This document shows, piece by piece, positions 31,567 to 41,706 of a stretch of DNA of 64,000 bases. The notes beneath the pieces are model-generated. The model did not search any database and was not told the origin of the DNA. It worked only from the letters and a program-made list of their open reading frames with translations. Source of the DNA: Azoarcus sp. DN11 (GTDB lineage Bacteria > Pseudomonadota > Gammaproteobacteria > Burkholderiales > Rhodocyclaceae); the NCBI RefSeq assembly GCF_003628555.1, contig NZ_CP021731.1:4154001-4218000 (forward strand). Direction: 5' to 3'. Positions within the stretch are counted from its first letter, which is position 1, and the number at the start of each line of letters is the position of its first letter. The position numbers were made by a program, and so were the translations under genes.

Positions 31567-31866
31567 ATGCCGGAAGTTCCAGGCGACGTCCAAAGCGTCT
31601 TTCTCGATCGCATCGAACGGCGCGTCAAGATCCTCAAGACCCTGCTCGATGCGGGCTTGGGCGTTTATCAGGCGGCCGAGGAGGACAAGCGCAAGCGCGC
31701 GGTCGAAACGGTCGTGCGCATGACCGCCCGAACGAGCGAACTGCCTCAACTCAAACCCGAAACCCTCGCCAAGGCATGCCACATCGTCGCGAGCCACCTG
31801 GATGCGATGCAGAAAGTCCTTCCTCACGACGTCCAGTACCGCAACCGCGTGCGCAAGGCGTGGTGA
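31567..31866 (+). CDS. Uncharacterised small helical protein
   Basis: A 99-residue protein that I do not recognise. It is predicted to be mostly alpha-helical, strongly charged (RIERRVKILKTLL, EEDKRKRAVETVVRM) and without signal peptide or membrane segment, so cytoplasmic. It starts 110 bp after uvrA on the same strand and ends before a strong bidirectional terminator. CAGGAGAACC before the ATG is a good ribosome-binding site, which supports it as a real gene. Confidence 0.7.
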   Translation: MPEVPGDVQSVFLDRIERRVKILKTLLDAGLGVYQAAEEDKRKRAVETVVRMTARTSELPQLKPETLAKACHIVASHLDAMQKVLPHDVQYRNRVRKAW

Positions 31867-31966
31867 TTCGCAGGCGCGCCAGCTCGCTCCCATCCGACCC
31901 CGCCCGCCACCAACACCGCACCCATAACCCAAGCCGCCCTCTTCAAGCGACACTGGGGCGGCCGCC

Positions 31967-31996
31967 AAAAAAATGGGCCGCATAGCGGCCCATTTT
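31967..31996. terminator. Bidirectional terminator between the small gene and rplQ
   Basis: AAAATGGGCCGC and GCGGCCCATTTT form a perfect 12-bp stem with a 3-nt loop, flanked by an A-tract on the left and T-tract on the right. It can terminate the plus-strand uvrA-side transcript and the minus-strand alpha operon. Confidence 0.9.
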
Positions 31997-32025
31997 CCAT
32001 GACACGAAGGTAGCGACGCGAATTC

Positions 32026-32436
32026 TTACGCCGCAGCGGCTTCCTTCGTTTCACCAGCCACGTCGCCCTCGACGTCAGCCGCGCGATCCAGCAGTTCGAC
32101 CAGCGCCATCGGCGCATTGTCGCCGTCGCGGAAACCGAACTTCAGGATGCGCAGATAGCCGCCGTTGCGGGCCGAAAAACGCGGGCCCAGTTCGTCGAAG
32201 AGTTTCACGACCATGTCGCGGTCGCGCAGGCGGCTGAACGCCAGACGACGGTTCGACAGACTGGGTTTCTTGCCCAGGGTGATCAGCGGCTCGACCACGC
32301 GGCGCAGTTCCTTGGCCTTGGGCAGCGTCGTCTTGATGACTTCGTGACGCAGCAGCGAATTCGCCATGTTGCGGAACATCGCCTGACGATGCGCGCTGGT
32401 ACGGTTAAGCTTGCGAAGACCGTTGCGGTGACGCAT
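32026..32436 (-). CDS. rplQ: 50S ribosomal protein L17
   Basis: A 136-residue large-subunit protein. The N-terminus [20 protein letters not shown] is diagnostic. The C-terminal tail beyond the core is Ala/Glu-rich. Last gene of the alpha operon, 27 bp after rpoA and before the bidirectional terminator. Confidence 0.97.
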   Translation of the reverse strand: MRHRNGLRKLNRTSAHRQAMFRNMANSLLRHEVIKTTLPKAKELRRVVEPLITLGKKPSLSNRRLAFSRLRDRDMVVKLFDELGPRFSARNGGYLRILKFGFRDGDNAPMALVELLDRAADVEGDVAGETKEAAAA

Positions 32437-32463
32437 TTCTATTCCTCACTCAACTGCGCCGAC

Positions 32464-33444
32464 TCAACCGAGCTTCTCGAGCCCGGCCGGCGGCCAGTTT
32501 TCCAGTTTCATGCCGAGCGTAAGCCCACGCGAGGCCAACACTTCCTTGATTTCGTTCAGCGACTTGCGGCCGAGGTTCGGGGTCTTCAGCAGCTCGGTTT
32601 CCGTACGCTGGATCAGATCGCCGATGTAGTAGATGTTCTCGGCCTTCAGGCAGTTGGCCGACCGCACGGTCAGCTCGAGATCATCGACCGGGCGCAGCAG
32701 CACCGGATCGATCACCTGTGCTGCAGCGACTTCCGCCACCGGCGCCGTACCTTCCAGATCCGCAAACACCGACAACTGATCCATCAGCACGCGGGCCGCA
32801 TAGCGAATCGCCTCTTCGGGGTCCACCGCACCGTTGGTCTCGATGTCGATCACGAGCCGATCCAGGTCGGTGCGCTGTTCGACGCGGGCGCTCTCGACCA
32901 GGTAGCTCACTCGACGCACCGGGCTGAACGAGGCGTCCAGCACGATGTGACCGATGCTCTTGCTTTCACCCGTTGCCGGGCGCACGTTGCCAGGAACGTA
33001 ACCGCGGCCCTCCTCCACTTTGATCTGCATGTCCAGCTTGCCGCCCGGGGCAAGGTGCGCGATCACGTGATCAGGATTGATGATTTCGACATCGTGGCCG
33101 GCTTCGATATCACGTGCGGTGACAACGCCGTCACCGGACTTCGAAAGACGCAGCGTCGCCTCACCGCGGTTATGCAGCTTCAGTACCACGCCTTTGAGGT
33201 TCAACAGCAGGTCGACGATATCCTCGCGCACCCCGTCCAGGGTCGAGTACTCGTGCAGCACCCCCTCAATCGCGACTTCCGTCGGAGCATAGCCCGGCAG
33301 CGAGGAAAGGAGGATGCGCCGCAGCGCATTCCCCAGGGTATGACCGAAACCGCGTTCGAACGGCTCCATCGTCACGCGCGCCTGAACAGGCGACACGGAT
33401 TGGACGTCGATGATGCGCGGTTTCAGCAGTGAATTGCTTTGCAT
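32464..33444 (-). CDS. rpoA: RNA polymerase alpha subunit
   Basis: A 326-residue subunit that nucleates polymerase assembly. The N-terminal domain (about 1-230) contains [21 protein letters not shown]; the C-terminal domain (about 250-326) contains [19 protein letters not shown] and [17 protein letters not shown], which bind UP elements and activators. Between rpsD and rplQ, the usual alpha-operon order. Confidence 0.98.
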   Translation of the reverse strand: MQSNSLLKPRIIDVQSVSPVQARVTMEPFERGFGHTLGNALRRILLSSLPGYAPTEVAIEGVLHEYSTLDGVREDIVDLLLNLKGVVLKLHNRGEATLRLSKSGDGVVTARDIEAGHDVEIINPDHVIAHLAPGGKLDMQIKVEEGRGYVPGNVRPATGESKSIGHIVLDASFSPVRRVSYLVESARVEQRTDLDRLVIDIETNGAVDPEEAIRYAARVLMDQLSVFADLEGTAPVAEVAAAQVIDPVLLRPVDDLELTVRSANCLKAENIYYIGDLIQRTETELLKTPNLGRKSLNEIKEVLASRGLTLGMKLENWPPAGLEKLG

Positions 33445-33483
33445 CAGCAGTTCCTCGGATCAGTGAGTCTTCAGGCGAACCCG

Positions 33484-34113
33484 TTAGCGGGAGTACAGTT
33501 CGACGACGAGACCTTCATTGATCGTCGGCGGCAGCTCCGAACGCTGCGGATAGGCCTTGAACACACCCTTGCCCGCCTTGGCATCGACTTCCAGCCACTC
33601 AGGGAACCCGCGAGCCGCTGCTGCCTCCAGCGCTGCCTTCACGCGCAACTGGCCGCGCGCAGCTTCGGTAAGCTCGACCACTTCGCCCGGACGCACGACG
33701 TACGACGGGATGTTGACGCGCTTGCCATTCACGAGAATGCTGTTGTGCCGAACCAGCTGGCGTGCTTCCGCGCGCGAGCCGCCGAAGCCCATGCGGTAGA
33801 CGACGGAGTCCAGACGGCCTTCGAGCAACTGCAGCAGGTTTTCGCCCGTCTGACCGCGGCGGCGGTCAGCTTCGGCATACACCTTGCGGAACTGCGCTTC
33901 GAGCACGCCGTAGAGACGGCGGATCTTCTGCTTTTCACGCAGCTGAACGCCATACCCGGACAGCCGCTGACCGGAGCGCTGGCCATGCTGGCCAGGGGCA
34001 TACGACCGGCGCTCGATCGCGCACTTGTCGGTAAAGCATTTTTCAGCCTTCAGAAACAGCTTCTCGCCTTCGCGACGGCACTGACGGCATTTGGGATCCA
34101 GATTACGAGCCAC
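33484..34113 (-). CDS. rpsD: 30S ribosomal protein S4, zinc-binding (C+) form
   Basis: A 209-residue primary rRNA-binding protein that nucleates 30S assembly and, in E. coli, represses the alpha operon. Unlike E. coli S4 it keeps four cysteines (9, 12, 26, 31) in a zinc-finger pattern like Thermus S4. The S4 RNA-binding domain ([20 protein letters not shown]) is intact. Follows rpsK by 14 bp. Confidence 0.97.
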   Translation of the reverse strand: MARNLDPKCRQCRREGEKLFLKAEKCFTDKCAIERRSYAPGQHGQRSGQRLSGYGVQLREKQKIRRLYGVLEAQFRKVYAEADRRRGQTGENLLQLLEGRLDSVVYRMGFGGSRAEARQLVRHNSILVNGKRVNIPSYVVRPGEVVELTEAARGQLRVKAALEAAAARGFPEWLEVDAKAGKGVFKAYPQRSELPPTINEGLVVELYSR

Positions 34114-34127
34114 GTTTCAACTCCTTG

Positions 34128-34517
34128 TCAGATGCGACGCTTCTTCGGCGGACGGCAGCCGTTGTGCGGGATCGGCGTGATGTCGGTAATGCTGGAGATC
34201 TTCATGCCCAGCGCGTTCAGGGCGCGAACGGCAGACTCGCGGCCGGGGCCGGGGCCCTTGATGCGCACTTCGAGATTCTTCACGCCGCATTCCTGGGCGG
34301 CCTTGCCAGCCGCCTCGGCCGCGACCTGAGCAGCGAACGGCGTGCTCTTGCGCGAGCCCTTGAAGCCCGCGCCGCCCGACGTCGCCCACGACAGGGCGTT
34401 GCCCTGACGGTCGGTAATCGTGATGATCGTGTTGTTGAAGCTCGCGTGAACGTGAGCGATGCCTTCGGCAACGTTCTTCTTGACTTTCTTGCGAACTTTC
34501 GTTGCGGTTTTAGCCAT
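34128..34517 (-). CDS. rpsK: 30S ribosomal protein S11
   Basis: A 129-residue platform protein of the small subunit. [20 protein letters not shown] and the C-terminal [18 protein letters not shown] are diagnostic. It lies between rpsM (12 bp) and rpsD in the alpha operon. Confidence 0.97.
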   Translation of the reverse strand: MAKTATKVRKKVKKNVAEGIAHVHASFNNTIITITDRQGNALSWATSGGAGFKGSRKSTPFAAQVAAEAAGKAAQECGVKNLEVRIKGPGPGRESAVRALNALGMKISSITDITPIPHNGCRPPKKRRI

Positions 34518-34529
34518 TATCAGTCCTTA

Positions 34530-34892
34530 TTACTTCTTGCCGGCGATCGCCTTGCGCGGTCCCTTGCGGGTGCGGGCGTTGGTCCGGGTCCTCTGACCGC
34601 GCAGCGGAAGACCGCGGCGGTGACGGACACCTCGATAGCAGCCCAGGTCCATCAGGCGCTTGATATTCATCGTCACTTCACGGCGAAGATCGCCTTCGAC
34701 GACAAATCTGGCCACCTCATCGCGCAGGCGCTCCATATCCGACTCGGTAAGATCCTTCACCTTGACGGAACGCACGATATTGGCAGCGTCACAGATCTTC
34801 TGAGCACGCGAACGGCCAATTCCATAGATGGCGGTCAGCGCAATCTCGGCATGCTTGTGATTGGGAATGTTTACCCCAGCAATACGGGCCAT
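34530..34892 (-). CDS. rpsM: 30S ribosomal protein S13
   Basis: A 120-residue head protein that contacts the P-site tRNA and forms inter-subunit bridges. [20 protein letters not shown] and the basic C-terminus [20 protein letters not shown] are typical. First gene of the alpha group, 53 bp downstream of rpmJ. Confidence 0.97.
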   Translation of the reverse strand: MARIAGVNIPNHKHAEIALTAIYGIGRSRAQKICDAANIVRSVKVKDLTESDMERLRDEVARFVVEGDLRREVTMNIKRLMDLGCYRGVRHRRGLPLRGQRTRTNARTRKGPRKAIAGKK

Positions 34893-34945
34893 TCGATTAC
34901 CCCAAAAAGCTAAACATTAAATGTTAATCCCTCAACGCCCGAATA

Positions 34946-35059
34946 TCAACCCTGGCGCTGCTTGTGCCGCGGGTCCGCGCAGATGACACGAACCACACCC
35001 TTGCGACGAACGATCTTGCAGTTGCGGCACAGCCGCTTGACCGAAGCCTGAACTCTCAT
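34946..35059 (-). CDS. rpmJ: 50S ribosomal protein L36, zinc-binding (C+) form
   Basis: A 37-residue protein beginning [15 protein letters not shown]. Cys11, Cys14, Cys27 and His32 form the zinc ribbon of the C+ type. It lies between infA and rpsM as usual at the end of the spc group. Confidence 0.96.
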   Translation of the reverse strand: MRVQASVKRLCRNCKIVRRKGVVRVICADPRHKQRQG

Positions 35060-35080
35060 TTCCTTGCTCCTGTTTCTTGA

Positions 35081-35299
35081 TTACTTGGTCCGGAACACGA
35101 TCCGGGCCTTGGTCAGGTCGTAGGGCGTCAACTGCACTGTGACCTTGTCGCCGGGGAGAATGCGGATGTAGTGCATGCGCATTTTTCCGGAGATGTACCC
35201 GAGGACCATGTGTCCGTTTTCGAGTCGGACGCGGAACGTTGCATTGGGAAGGTTCTCGGTCACCTCCCCCTGCATCTCGATGACGTCTTCCTTCGCCAT
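35081..35299 (-). CDS. infA: Translation initiation factor IF-1
   Basis: A 72-residue OB-fold protein that blocks the ribosomal A site during initiation. [20 protein letters not shown] and the C-terminal ARIVFRTK are typical. Placement between secY (3 bp) and rpmJ is the common betaproteobacterial arrangement; in E. coli infA lies elsewhere. Confidence 0.97.
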   Translation of the reverse strand: MAKEDVIEMQGEVTENLPNATFRVRLENGHMVLGYISGKMRMHYIRILPGDKVTVQLTPYDLTKARIVFRTK

Positions 35300-35302
35300 A
35301 AC

Positions 35303-36628
35303 TTACCGGATTGGAAGCCCCGCCCCCTTGAAATTCGCTTTCTTCAGCAGGCTTTCGTACTGATGCGACATCACGTATGCCTGGACCTGCGCCATGAAGT
35401 CCATCGTCACCACCACGATGATCAGCAGCGAGGTCCCCCCGAAATAGAACGGCACGTTCCATTTCAGGATCAGGAATTCCGGAAGCAGACACACCAGCGT
35501 GATGTACACCGCCCCCACCAGCGTGAGCCGGGTGAGGATCTTGTCGATGTACCGGGCCGTCTGGTCACCCGGACGGATGCCCGGAACGAATGCCCCGCTC
35601 TTCTTCAGGTTGTCCGCCGTCTCCCGTGCGTTGAACACGAGGGCGGTGTAGAAGAAGCAGAAGAACACGATCGCCAGCGCGTACAGCATCACGTAGATCG
35701 GCTGACCGGGAGCGAGTTTGGCCGAAAGATCCCGCAGCCAGATCATGCTCTCCGACGAACCGAACCACTGACCCAGCGTCGCAGGGAACAGGATGATGCT
35801 CGACGCGAAGATCGGCGGAATCACACCGGACATGTTGAGCTTCAGCGGCAGATGCGAGCTCTGTCCGCCATAGATCTTGTTGCCCACCTGCCGTTTGGCG
35901 TAATTCACCAGGATCTTGCGCTGCCCACGCTCGACGAACACCACGAACGCGGTCACCAGCACGACCAGCACACAGATCAGCAGCGCCGTGAAGGGATGCA
36001 TCGCCCCCGTGCGCACCAGTTCGAACAGCCCGGCGATGGAGCCCGGCAACCCCGCTGCGATACCACCGAAGATGATCAGCGAGATCCCGTTGCCCAGCCC
36101 GCGTTCCGTGATCTGCTCACCCAGCCACATCAGGAACATCGTACCCGTGACCAGCGTTGCCACAGTCACGAACCGAAACGTAAGACCCGGATCGAGCACA
36201 AGCCCCGCCTGCCCCTCAAGCGCTATTGCGATGCCAAGGGACTGAGCAAGAGCCAGTACAAGGGTGCCGGCGCGCGTGTACTGCGTGATCTTCCGCCGAC
36301 CGGCTTCGCCTTCCTTCTTCAGAGCTTCGAGCGACGGCACCGCAACGGTCATCAGCTGCATGATGATCGACGCCGAGATATACGGCATGATCCCCAGCGC
36401 GAAGATCGTGAAACGCGACAGCGCACCACCCGAAAACAGGTTGAAGACCCCGAGAATCCCCCCCGATTGCGACTGGAACAACTCAGCCAGCCGATTGGGG
36501 TCGATTCCGGGCACGGGAATATGCGCACCGATGCGGTAAACGATCAGCGCGCCGACCAAGAACATCAGTCGGCGCTTCAGATCGCCAAAGCGACCGGGCG
36601 TACCCAACGTGGCAGCAGGATTGGCCAC
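35303..36628 (-). CDS. secY: Protein translocase subunit SecY
   Basis: A 441-residue ten-helix channel of the Sec translocon, with SecE (encoded at 61974-62321). Recognised by [38 protein letters not shown] and [15 protein letters not shown]. It is cotranscribed with the ribosomal genes, 15 bp after rplO. Confidence 0.98.
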   Translation of the reverse strand: MANPAATLGTPGRFGDLKRRLMFLVGALIVYRIGAHIPVPGIDPNRLAELFQSQSGGILGVFNLFSGGALSRFTIFALGIMPYISASIIMQLMTVAVPSLEALKKEGEAGRRKITQYTRAGTLVLALAQSLGIAIALEGQAGLVLDPGLTFRFVTVATLVTGTMFLMWLGEQITERGLGNGISLIIFGGIAAGLPGSIAGLFELVRTGAMHPFTALLICVLVVLVTAFVVFVERGQRKILVNYAKRQVGNKIYGGQSSHLPLKLNMSGVIPPIFASSIILFPATLGQWFGSSESMIWLRDLSAKLAPGQPIYVMLYALAIVFFCFFYTALVFNARETADNLKKSGAFVPGIRPGDQTARYIDKILTRLTLVGAVYITLVCLLPEFLILKWNVPFYFGGTSLLIIVVVTMDFMAQVQAYVMSHQYESLLKKANFKGAGLPIR

Positions 36629-36643
36629 AGCTCGGTTCCTTGC

Positions 36644-37081
36644 TTATTCGGCGACGACGGAACCGCCGGCAGCCTCGATGGCAGCCAGCGCACCCTTCGT
36701 GGCGCTCACGCCACGCAGGGTCACCTTGCGCCCGATCGAACCGGACAGCACGACCTTCGCGGACAGCGTATCGCTTGGCACCACACCGGCCTGCATCAGC
36801 ACGAGCAGATCGATCTCGTCCACCGGGAGCTTGTCCACTTCGGACAGACGCACCTCGGCGTTACGTGAACCGGTGAGCGAGACGAAGCCACGCTTCGGCA
36901 GGCGACGCTGCAGCGGCATCTGACCGCCTTCAAAGCCGACCTTGTGGAAACCGCCCGAGCGGGACTTCTGCCCCTTGTGGCCACGGCCGCAAGTCTTGCC
37001 GAGGCCGCTGCCGATGCCGCGCCCTACGCGCTTGCCGGCGGCCTTCGAGCCCGCCGCGGGTTTAATCGTATTCAGACGCAT
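36644..37081 (-). CDS. rplO: 50S ribosomal protein L15
   Basis: A 145-residue late-assembly protein with the glycine-rich basic N-terminal extension [20 protein letters not shown]. The start [13 protein letters not shown] was chosen over an ATG four codons upstream because it matches family N-termini and clears the rpmD stop. Confidence 0.96.
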   Translation of the reverse strand: MRLNTIKPAAGSKAAGKRVGRGIGSGLGKTCGRGHKGQKSRSGGFHKVGFEGGQMPLQRRLPKRGFVSLTGSRNAEVRLSEVDKLPVDEIDLLVLMQAGVVPSDTLSAKVVLSGSIGRKVTLRGVSATKGALAAIEAAGGSVVAE

Positions 37082-37082
37082 C

Positions 37083-37265
37083 TCAACCCTCACACTTCAC
37101 CAGGTAGGACACCTTGTTCACCATGCCGCGAACTTCCGGGGTGTCCTGGAGTTCAACGGTATGGTTCAGGCGGCGCAGACCGAGTCCGCGCACCGTCGCA
37201 CGGTGCGACTGTTTGGTACCGATAACGCTCTTGACCAGCGTAACCTTGATCGTTTTCTCGGCCAT
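37083..37265 (-). CDS. rpmD: 50S ribosomal protein L30
   Basis: A 60-residue protein with [20 protein letters not shown] and the short ferredoxin-like fold of bacterial L30. It lies between rpsE (3 bp) and rplO (1 bp), so translation is probably coupled. Confidence 0.96.
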   Translation of the reverse strand: MAEKTIKVTLVKSVIGTKQSHRATVRGLGLRRLNHTVELQDTPEVRGMVNKVSYLVKCEG

Positions 37266-37268
37266 GGC

Positions 37269-37793
37269 TTACCCCAGAATCTCTTCGACGCTCTTGCCAC
37301 GCTTTGCAGCAATCTCCGCCGGCGTATTGACCGCCAGGAGGCCGTTCAGCGTTGCACGCACGACGTTGTATGGATTCGACGAGCCGATGCACTTGCACGT
37401 CACGTCGGTCACACCCATGACCTCGAAGACGGCGCGCATCGGACCGCCGGCGATGATGCCGGTACCGCTCGGTGCCGGCTGCATCAGGACCGAAGAGGCG
37501 CCGTGCTTGCCGATGACCGAATGCTGCAGCGTGCCGTTCTTCAGCGAGATCTTGACCATCTTGCGGCGCGCTTCATCCATGGCTTTCTGCACCGCCACCG
37601 GGACTTCGCGGGACTTGCCCTTGCCCATGCCGATGCCGCCATCGCCGTCGCCAACCACCGTCAGCGCCGCGAAACCGAGGATACGACCGCCCTTCACGAC
37701 CTTGGTGACACGGTTGATGGCGACCATCTTCTCGCGCAGGCCGTCGTCACGCTCCTCGGAAGCCTGCGGACGCTTGCTTTGTTGCTTAGCCAT
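37269..37793 (-). CDS. rpsE: 30S ribosomal protein S5
   Basis: A 174-residue protein for decoding accuracy and mRNA unwinding at the entry channel. The double-stranded RNA-binding N-terminal domain ([19 protein letters not shown]) and the C-terminal fold with [13 protein letters not shown] are present. The region altered in spectinomycin resistance looks wild type (KVVKGG). Confidence 0.97.
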   Translation of the reverse strand: MAKQQSKRPQASEERDDGLREKMVAINRVTKVVKGGRILGFAALTVVGDGDGGIGMGKGKSREVPVAVQKAMDEARRKMVKISLKNGTLQHSVIGKHGASSVLMQPAPSGTGIIAGGPMRAVFEVMGVTDVTCKCIGSSNPYNVVRATLNGLLAVNTPAEIAAKRGKSVEEILG

Positions 37794-37805
37794 ACGTTTC
37801 CTCGC

Positions 37806-38159
37806 TTAGAACTTGAGACCGCCTTCGCGGGCGGCCTCGGCCAGCGCCTTGACGCGACCGTGATACTGGAAGCCGGCGCGATCGAACGCGACAGACTCGA
37901 TACCCGCGGCCTTCGCACGCTCGGCAATCAGCTTGCCGACCACCGCCGCGGCGGCAGCGTTGCCGCCATGGGCCAGTTGCGAACGCACGTCAGCCTCGAC
38001 CGTGGAGGCCGCTGCAAGCACCCGCGCGCCGGAACCGTCGATGATCTGGGCGTAGATATGGGAATTGGAACGGAACACAGTCAGACGAACCGCCTTCAGT
38101 TCCGCGATTTTGGCTCGGGTTTTACGAGCACGACGCAGACGAACCACTTTCTTGTTCAT
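37806..38159 (-). CDS. rplR: 50S ribosomal protein L18
   Basis: A 117-residue 5S rRNA-binding protein. [20 protein letters not shown] and [26 protein letters not shown] are diagnostic. Between rplF and rpsE in the spc order. Confidence 0.97.
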   Translation of the reverse strand: MNKKVVRLRRARKTRAKIAELKAVRLTVFRSNSHIYAQIIDGSGARVLAAASTVEADVRSQLAHGGNAAAAAVVGKLIAERAKAAGIESVAFDRAGFQYHGRVKALAEAAREGGLKF

Positions 38160-38171
38160 ATCGAACCGCCC

Positions 38172-38705
38172 TTACTTCTTCTTGGTTTCCTTGAGCACGA
38201 CCACTTCGTCCGCGTAACGGACGCCCTTGCCCTTGTAGGGTTCGGGAGCGCGGTATGCACGCACTTCGGCCGCCACCTGGCCAACCTGCTGCTTGTCGAT
38301 GCCCTTGATGACGATCTCGGTCTGGGAAGGCGTTTCCACCTTCACGCCTACCGGCATCTGATGCACGACCGGATGCGAGAAACCGAGCGTCAGGTTGAGC
38401 TTGTCGCCCTGAGCCTGAGCACGATAACCCACGCCGACGAGGGTCAGCTTGCGCTCGAAGCCCTTGGTCACGCCGGTAACCATGTTGTTCACCAGCGCAC
38501 GGACGGTACCCGACATCGCACGGCCATTCGCCGCACCAGCAACCGCAGCGAACAGCAGCGCATCGCCTTCGCGCTGAACCGACACGGCATTGCCGATGTA
38601 TTGCTTGACGGTACCCAGCGGCCCCTTCACGGAGACTTCGCCGCCCGCGACCGTCACATCGACGCCGCCGGGGATTGCCACCGGATTTTTAGCTACACGA
38701 GACAT
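38172..38705 (-). CDS. rplF: 50S ribosomal protein L6
   Basis: A 177-residue protein near the factor-binding centre with two duplicated domains. [17 protein letters not shown] at the start and [15 protein letters not shown] at the end are typical. Confidence 0.97.
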   Translation of the reverse strand: MSRVAKNPVAIPGGVDVTVAGGEVSVKGPLGTVKQYIGNAVSVQREGDALLFAAVAGAANGRAMSGTVRALVNNMVTGVTKGFERKLTLVGVGYRAQAQGDKLNLTLGFSHPVVHQMPVGVKVETPSQTEIVIKGIDKQQVGQVAAEVRAYRAPEPYKGKGVRYADEVVVLKETKKK

Positions 38706-38714
38706 GAGACCCCC

Positions 38715-39110
38715 TTAAGCGACGTAACAGATGACTTCGCCGCCCACGCGTCCGGCGCGCGCCGCACGGTCGGTCATGACGCCACGCGGCGTGGAAACAA
38801 TCGCCACACCCAGGCCGTTCATGACGCGCGGAAGATCGTCACTGCCCTTGTAAACACGCAGGCCGGGACGGCTGACGCGTTCGATGCGCTCGATGACCGG
38901 GCGACCGGCGTAGTACTTCAGCACCACGTCCAGCTGAACCTTGCCTTCGGCATCACGCACTGCATAACCGTCGATGTAACCTTCATCCTGCAGCACCTTG
39001 GCGATCGCGACTTTCAGCTTTGAGCTGGGCATCGACACGCTCTGCTTCTGAGCCTGTTGGCCATTGCGGATGCGGGTCAGCATATCGGCGATCGGATCGG
39101 ACATACTCAT
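38715..39110 (-). CDS. rpsH: 30S ribosomal protein S8
   Basis: A 131-residue central-domain assembly protein and, in E. coli, the translational repressor of the spc operon. [18 protein letters not shown] and the C-terminal [21 protein letters not shown] are conserved. Confidence 0.97.
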   Translation of the reverse strand: MSMSDPIADMLTRIRNGQQAQKQSVSMPSSKLKVAIAKVLQDEGYIDGYAVRDAEGKVQLDVVLKYYAGRPVIERIERVSRPGLRVYKGSDDLPRVMNGLGVAIVSTPRGVMTDRAARAGRVGGEVICYVA

Positions 39111-39122
39111 TCGATAATCTCC

Positions 39123-39428
39123 TTACCAGCTCGCCTTGGTCATGCCCGGCACTTCGCCGCGGAACGCGAGGTCGCGCAGCTTGTTCCGGCAAAGACCGAA
39201 CTTACGGAAAACGCCCCGCGGACGCCCCGTCAGGGCGCAGCGATTGCGCTCGCGAACCGGGCTTGCATTGCGCGGAAGCTGCTGCAGCTTCAGACGAGCA
39301 GCCATGCGCTCTTCTTCAGGCAACTTGAAATCGTTGATCTGAGCGATCAGCGCTGCACGCTTGGCGGCGAATTTCTCGACCGTCTTGCGGCGCTTCTCTT
39401 CTCGATTGATCAGAGCCAGTTTTGCCAT
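39123..39428 (-). CDS. rpsN: 30S ribosomal protein S14, zinc-free (C-) form
   Basis: A 101-residue S14 of the long type without CxxC zinc motifs; only two isolated Cys occur near [20 protein letters not shown]. Its being C- while S4 and L36 here are C+ is typical mosaic evolution. Confidence 0.97.
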   Translation of the reverse strand: MAKLALINREEKRRKTVEKFAAKRAALIAQINDFKLPEEERMAARLKLQQLPRNASPVRERNRCALTGRPRGVFRKFGLCRNKLRDLAFRGEVPGMTKASW

Positions 39429-39435
39429 AACACCC

Positions 39436-39975
39436 TCAATTCTTGAACGGGAACTTGAACGCCGCGAGCAGAGCCCGAGCTTCCTGATCGGTCTTGGCCG
39501 TCGTCGTGATGCTGATGTTCATCCCCCGCAGAGCATCGATCTTGTCGTACTCGATTTCCGGGAAAATGATCTGTTCCTTGACACCCAGGTTGTAATTGCC
39601 GCGACCGTCGAAGCCCTTGCCGGCGATCCCGCGGAAGTCGCGGATACGCGGCATCGCGATCGTCACGAGACGATCGAGAAACTCGAACATCTTCTCGCCG
39701 CGCAGGGTCACCATGCAGCCGATCGGATAACCATCACGGATCTTGAAACCCGCGATCGACTTGCGCGCCTTCGTCACGACCGGCTTTTGACCAGCGATCT
39801 TCTGCATGTCGCCAACGGCATGCTCGAGGATCTTCTTGTCACCGACCGCCTCACCGACACCCATGTTCAGCGTGATCTTCGTGATGCGAGGCACTTCCAT
39901 CACGGACTTGTACCCGAACTGCTTGAGCAACTCGGGAGAAATCGTTTCTTTGTAGTACTGCTGCAAGCGCGCCAT
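39436..39975 (-). CDS. rplE: 50S ribosomal protein L5
   Basis: A 179-residue 5S rRNA-binding protein that contacts the P-site t[23 protein letters not shown] and [18 protein letters not shown] are diagnostic. A GTG lies one codon upstream, but the ATG at 39975 is better spaced from GGAG. Confidence 0.97.
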   Translation of the reverse strand: MARLQQYYKETISPELLKQFGYKSVMEVPRITKITLNMGVGEAVGDKKILEHAVGDMQKIAGQKPVVTKARKSIAGFKIRDGYPIGCMVTLRGEKMFEFLDRLVTIAMPRIRDFRGIAGKGFDGRGNYNLGVKEQIIFPEIEYDKIDALRGMNISITTTAKTDQEARALLAAFKFPFKN

Positions 39976-39984
39976 CACCGCTCC

Positions 39985-40302
39985 TTACGCGTCGACCAGT
40001 TCGCCATTCGACTTGAAGAAGCGCACCTTGCGACCATCCTCAAGCACCCGGATACCCACGCGATCACCCTTCTGGGCCGCGGAGTTGAACAAAGCGACGT
40101 TCGAGATATGGAGCGGCATTTCCTTTTCGACGATACCACCCACCTCACCCTTGAGCGGGTTCGGACGCACGTGCTTCTTCGCGCGATTCACACCCTCGAC
40201 CACGAGATGCTCATCACCAACCCGACGCAGCACGACACCGCGACGACCGCGGTCCTTGCCTGCCAGGACAACAACCTCATCACCTTTGCGGATCTTGTTC
40301 AT
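39985..40302 (-). CDS. rplX: 50S ribosomal protein L24
   Basis: A 105-residue assembly initiator with an N-terminal KOW motif ([19 protein letters not shown]). Second gene of the spc group, 12 bp after rplN. Confidence 0.97.
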   Translation of the reverse strand: MNKIRKGDEVVVLAGKDRGRRGVVLRRVGDEHLVVEGVNRAKKHVRPNPLKGEVGGIVEKEMPLHISNVALFNSAAQKGDRVGIRVLEDGRKVRFFKSNGELVDA

Positions 40303-40314
40303 CTCGACAACTCC

Positions 40315-40683
40315 TTAGAGCACTTCAGGCGCCAGCGAGACGATCTTCATGAACCGCTCGGTACGCAGCTCGCGCGTCACCGGCCCGAAGATACGGGTAC
40401 CAATCGGCTCGAGCTTGTTATTCAGCAACACAGCGGCATTGCCATCGAACTTGACAAGCGAACCGTCGGGACGGCGCACGCCTTTCGCGGTACGCACCAC
40501 AACGGCACTGTAGATGTCGCCTTTCTTGACGCGACCGCGCGGCGCTGCATCCTTGACGGTTACCTTGATGATGTCGCCAATGCTGGCATAGCGACGCTTC
40601 GAGCCACCAAGCACCTTGATGCACATCACCGAACGCGCGCCCGTATTGTCGGCGACGTCCAGAATGGACTGCATTTGAATCAT
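40315..40683 (-). CDS. rplN: 50S ribosomal protein L14
   Basis: A 122-residue protein at the inter-subunit face. [20 protein letters not shown] is the standard start, 27 codons inside a longer open frame. First gene of the spc group and preceded by its own promoter in the 146-bp gap after rpsQ. Confidence 0.97.
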   Translation of the reverse strand: MIQMQSILDVADNTGARSVMCIKVLGGSKRRYASIGDIIKVTVKDAAPRGRVKKGDIYSAVVVRTAKGVRRPDGSLVKFDGNAAVLLNNKLEPIGTRIFGPVTRELRTERFMKIVSLAPEVL

Positions 40684-40764
40684 GAATTTATCTCCAACTT
40701 GCCCCGCTACAGCGGTCAGTCTTGGAACCCGTACGGGTAGGGAGCCCCGAAGAGCGAAAAGCAA

Positions 40765-40806
40765 AGAAAGAAAATTATAACAGCTTGGCAGTTACCTGCC
40801 AAGCTG
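40765..40806 (-). terminator. Terminator at the end of the S10 group
   Basis: CAGCTTGGCAG-GTAA-CTGCCAAGCTG is a perfect 11-bp stem, followed on the minus strand by TTATAATTTTC. It lies 24 bp after the rpsQ stop. The same DNA provides the spc promoter. Confidence 0.8.
40774..40802 (-). promoter_or_regulatory. Sigma70 promoter of the spc group
   Basis: Minus strand TTGGCA (40802-40797), exactly 17 bp, TATAAT (40779-40774). The -35 box and spacer lie within the hairpin at 40781-40806, and TATAAT directly follows it. This is a near-consensus promoter at the S10/spc boundary, where E. coli also has one. Confidence 0.85.
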
Positions 40807-40810
40807 TCCG

Positions 40811-40833
40811 CTGATAAACCGTACTTTTATCAG
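40811..40833 (-). repeat. Inverted repeat overlapping the rpsQ stop codon
   Basis: CTGATAAA and TTTATCAG (8-bp arms, 7-nt loop) overlap the TGA of rpsQ at 40830-40832. It stands immediately before the S10 terminator stem. Confidence 0.5.
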
Positions 40834-41099
40834 ATAACGCGTGCTTTCTCGAGCACCTTTGCGACGCGCCAGGACTTGGTCTTGGAAATCGGACGGCATT
40901 CCTCGATCTCAACCAGGTCGCCGGCAGCGGCGATGCCGCCTTCGACGTGTGCATGATACTTCGCCGACCGCGTAATCACCTTGCCGTACAGTTCGTGCTT
41001 GACGCGACGCTCGACCAGCACGGTCACCGTGTTCTGCATCTTGTCGCTGACGACACGGCCGACAAGGGCGCGACGCACTTTTTCGATTTGTTCGCTCAT
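40830..41099 (-). CDS. rpsQ: 30S ribosomal protein S17
   Basis: An 89-residue OB-fold primary rRNA-binding protein. [20 protein letters not shown] and [15 protein letters not shown] are diagnostic. Overlaps rpmC by 4 bp (ATGA). Last gene of the S10 group. Confidence 0.97.
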   Translation of the reverse strand: MSEQIEKVRRALVGRVVSDKMQNTVTVLVERRVKHELYGKVITRSAKYHAHVEGGIAAAGDLVEIEECRPISKTKSWRVAKVLEKARVI

Positions 41100-41290
41100 T
41101 TCTGCCCTGCCTTTTCACGCAGAAGGGTACGCACGCGAGCGATGTCGCGACGAACCTTTCCGAGTTGGCTCGTGTTGCCGAGCTGCTGCGTAGCCAGCTG
41201 CATGCGCAGCGAGAACTGCGCCTTCAGCAGCTCAAGCAGTTCCTGATTCAATTCACCGGCGCTCTTTGCGCGGAGTTCACTCGCTTTCAT
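41096..41290 (-). CDS. rpmC: 50S ribosomal protein L29
   Basis: A 64-residue two-helix protein near the peptide exit, part of the docking site for trigger factor and [23 protein letters not shown] is typical. It starts 2 bp after rplP and overlaps rpsQ. Confidence 0.96.
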   Translation of the reverse strand: MKASELRAKSAGELNQELLELLKAQFSLRMQLATQQLGNTSQLGKVRRDIARVRTLLREKAGQK

Positions 41291-41292
41291 GA

Positions 41293-41706
41293 TTACCCCA
41301 ACTGACGGTGAACAAACACGGTCTCGAGCGGCAGCTTCGCAGCAGCGAGGCGGAACGCTTCGCGCGCCAGCGCTTCGTCGACACCGTCCATCTCGTACAG
41401 CACTTTGCCCGGCTGGATCTCGGCGACCCAGTACTCAGGGTTACCCTTGCCGTTACCCATACGGACTTCCGCAGGCTTCTTCGAGATCGGCTTGTCCGGG
41501 AAGATACGGATCCAGATGCGACCGCCACGTTTGATGTGACGGGTCATCGCACGGCGCGCCGACTCGATCTGGCGCGCGGTAAGACGGCCGCGGCCGATAG
41601 CCTTGAGACCGTACTCGCCGAAGCTGACCTTCGCACCGCGCGTCGCGACGCCGGTGTTGCGCCCCTTCTGCTCCTTACGATATTTCCTTCTCGTCGGCTG
41701 CAGCAT
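41293..41706 (-). CDS. rplP: 50S ribosomal protein L16
   Basis: A 137-residue protein that organises the A-site tRNA pocket. [20 protein letters not shown] is the standard start; a second ATG lies one codon upstream. The chosen ATG shares one base with the rpsC stop (TGATG). Confidence 0.97.
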   Translation of the reverse strand: MLQPTRRKYRKEQKGRNTGVATRGAKVSFGEYGLKAIGRGRLTARQIESARRAMTRHIKRGGRIWIRIFPDKPISKKPAEVRMGNGKGNPEYWVAEIQPGKVLYEMDGVDEALAREAFRLAAAKLPLETVFVHRQLG

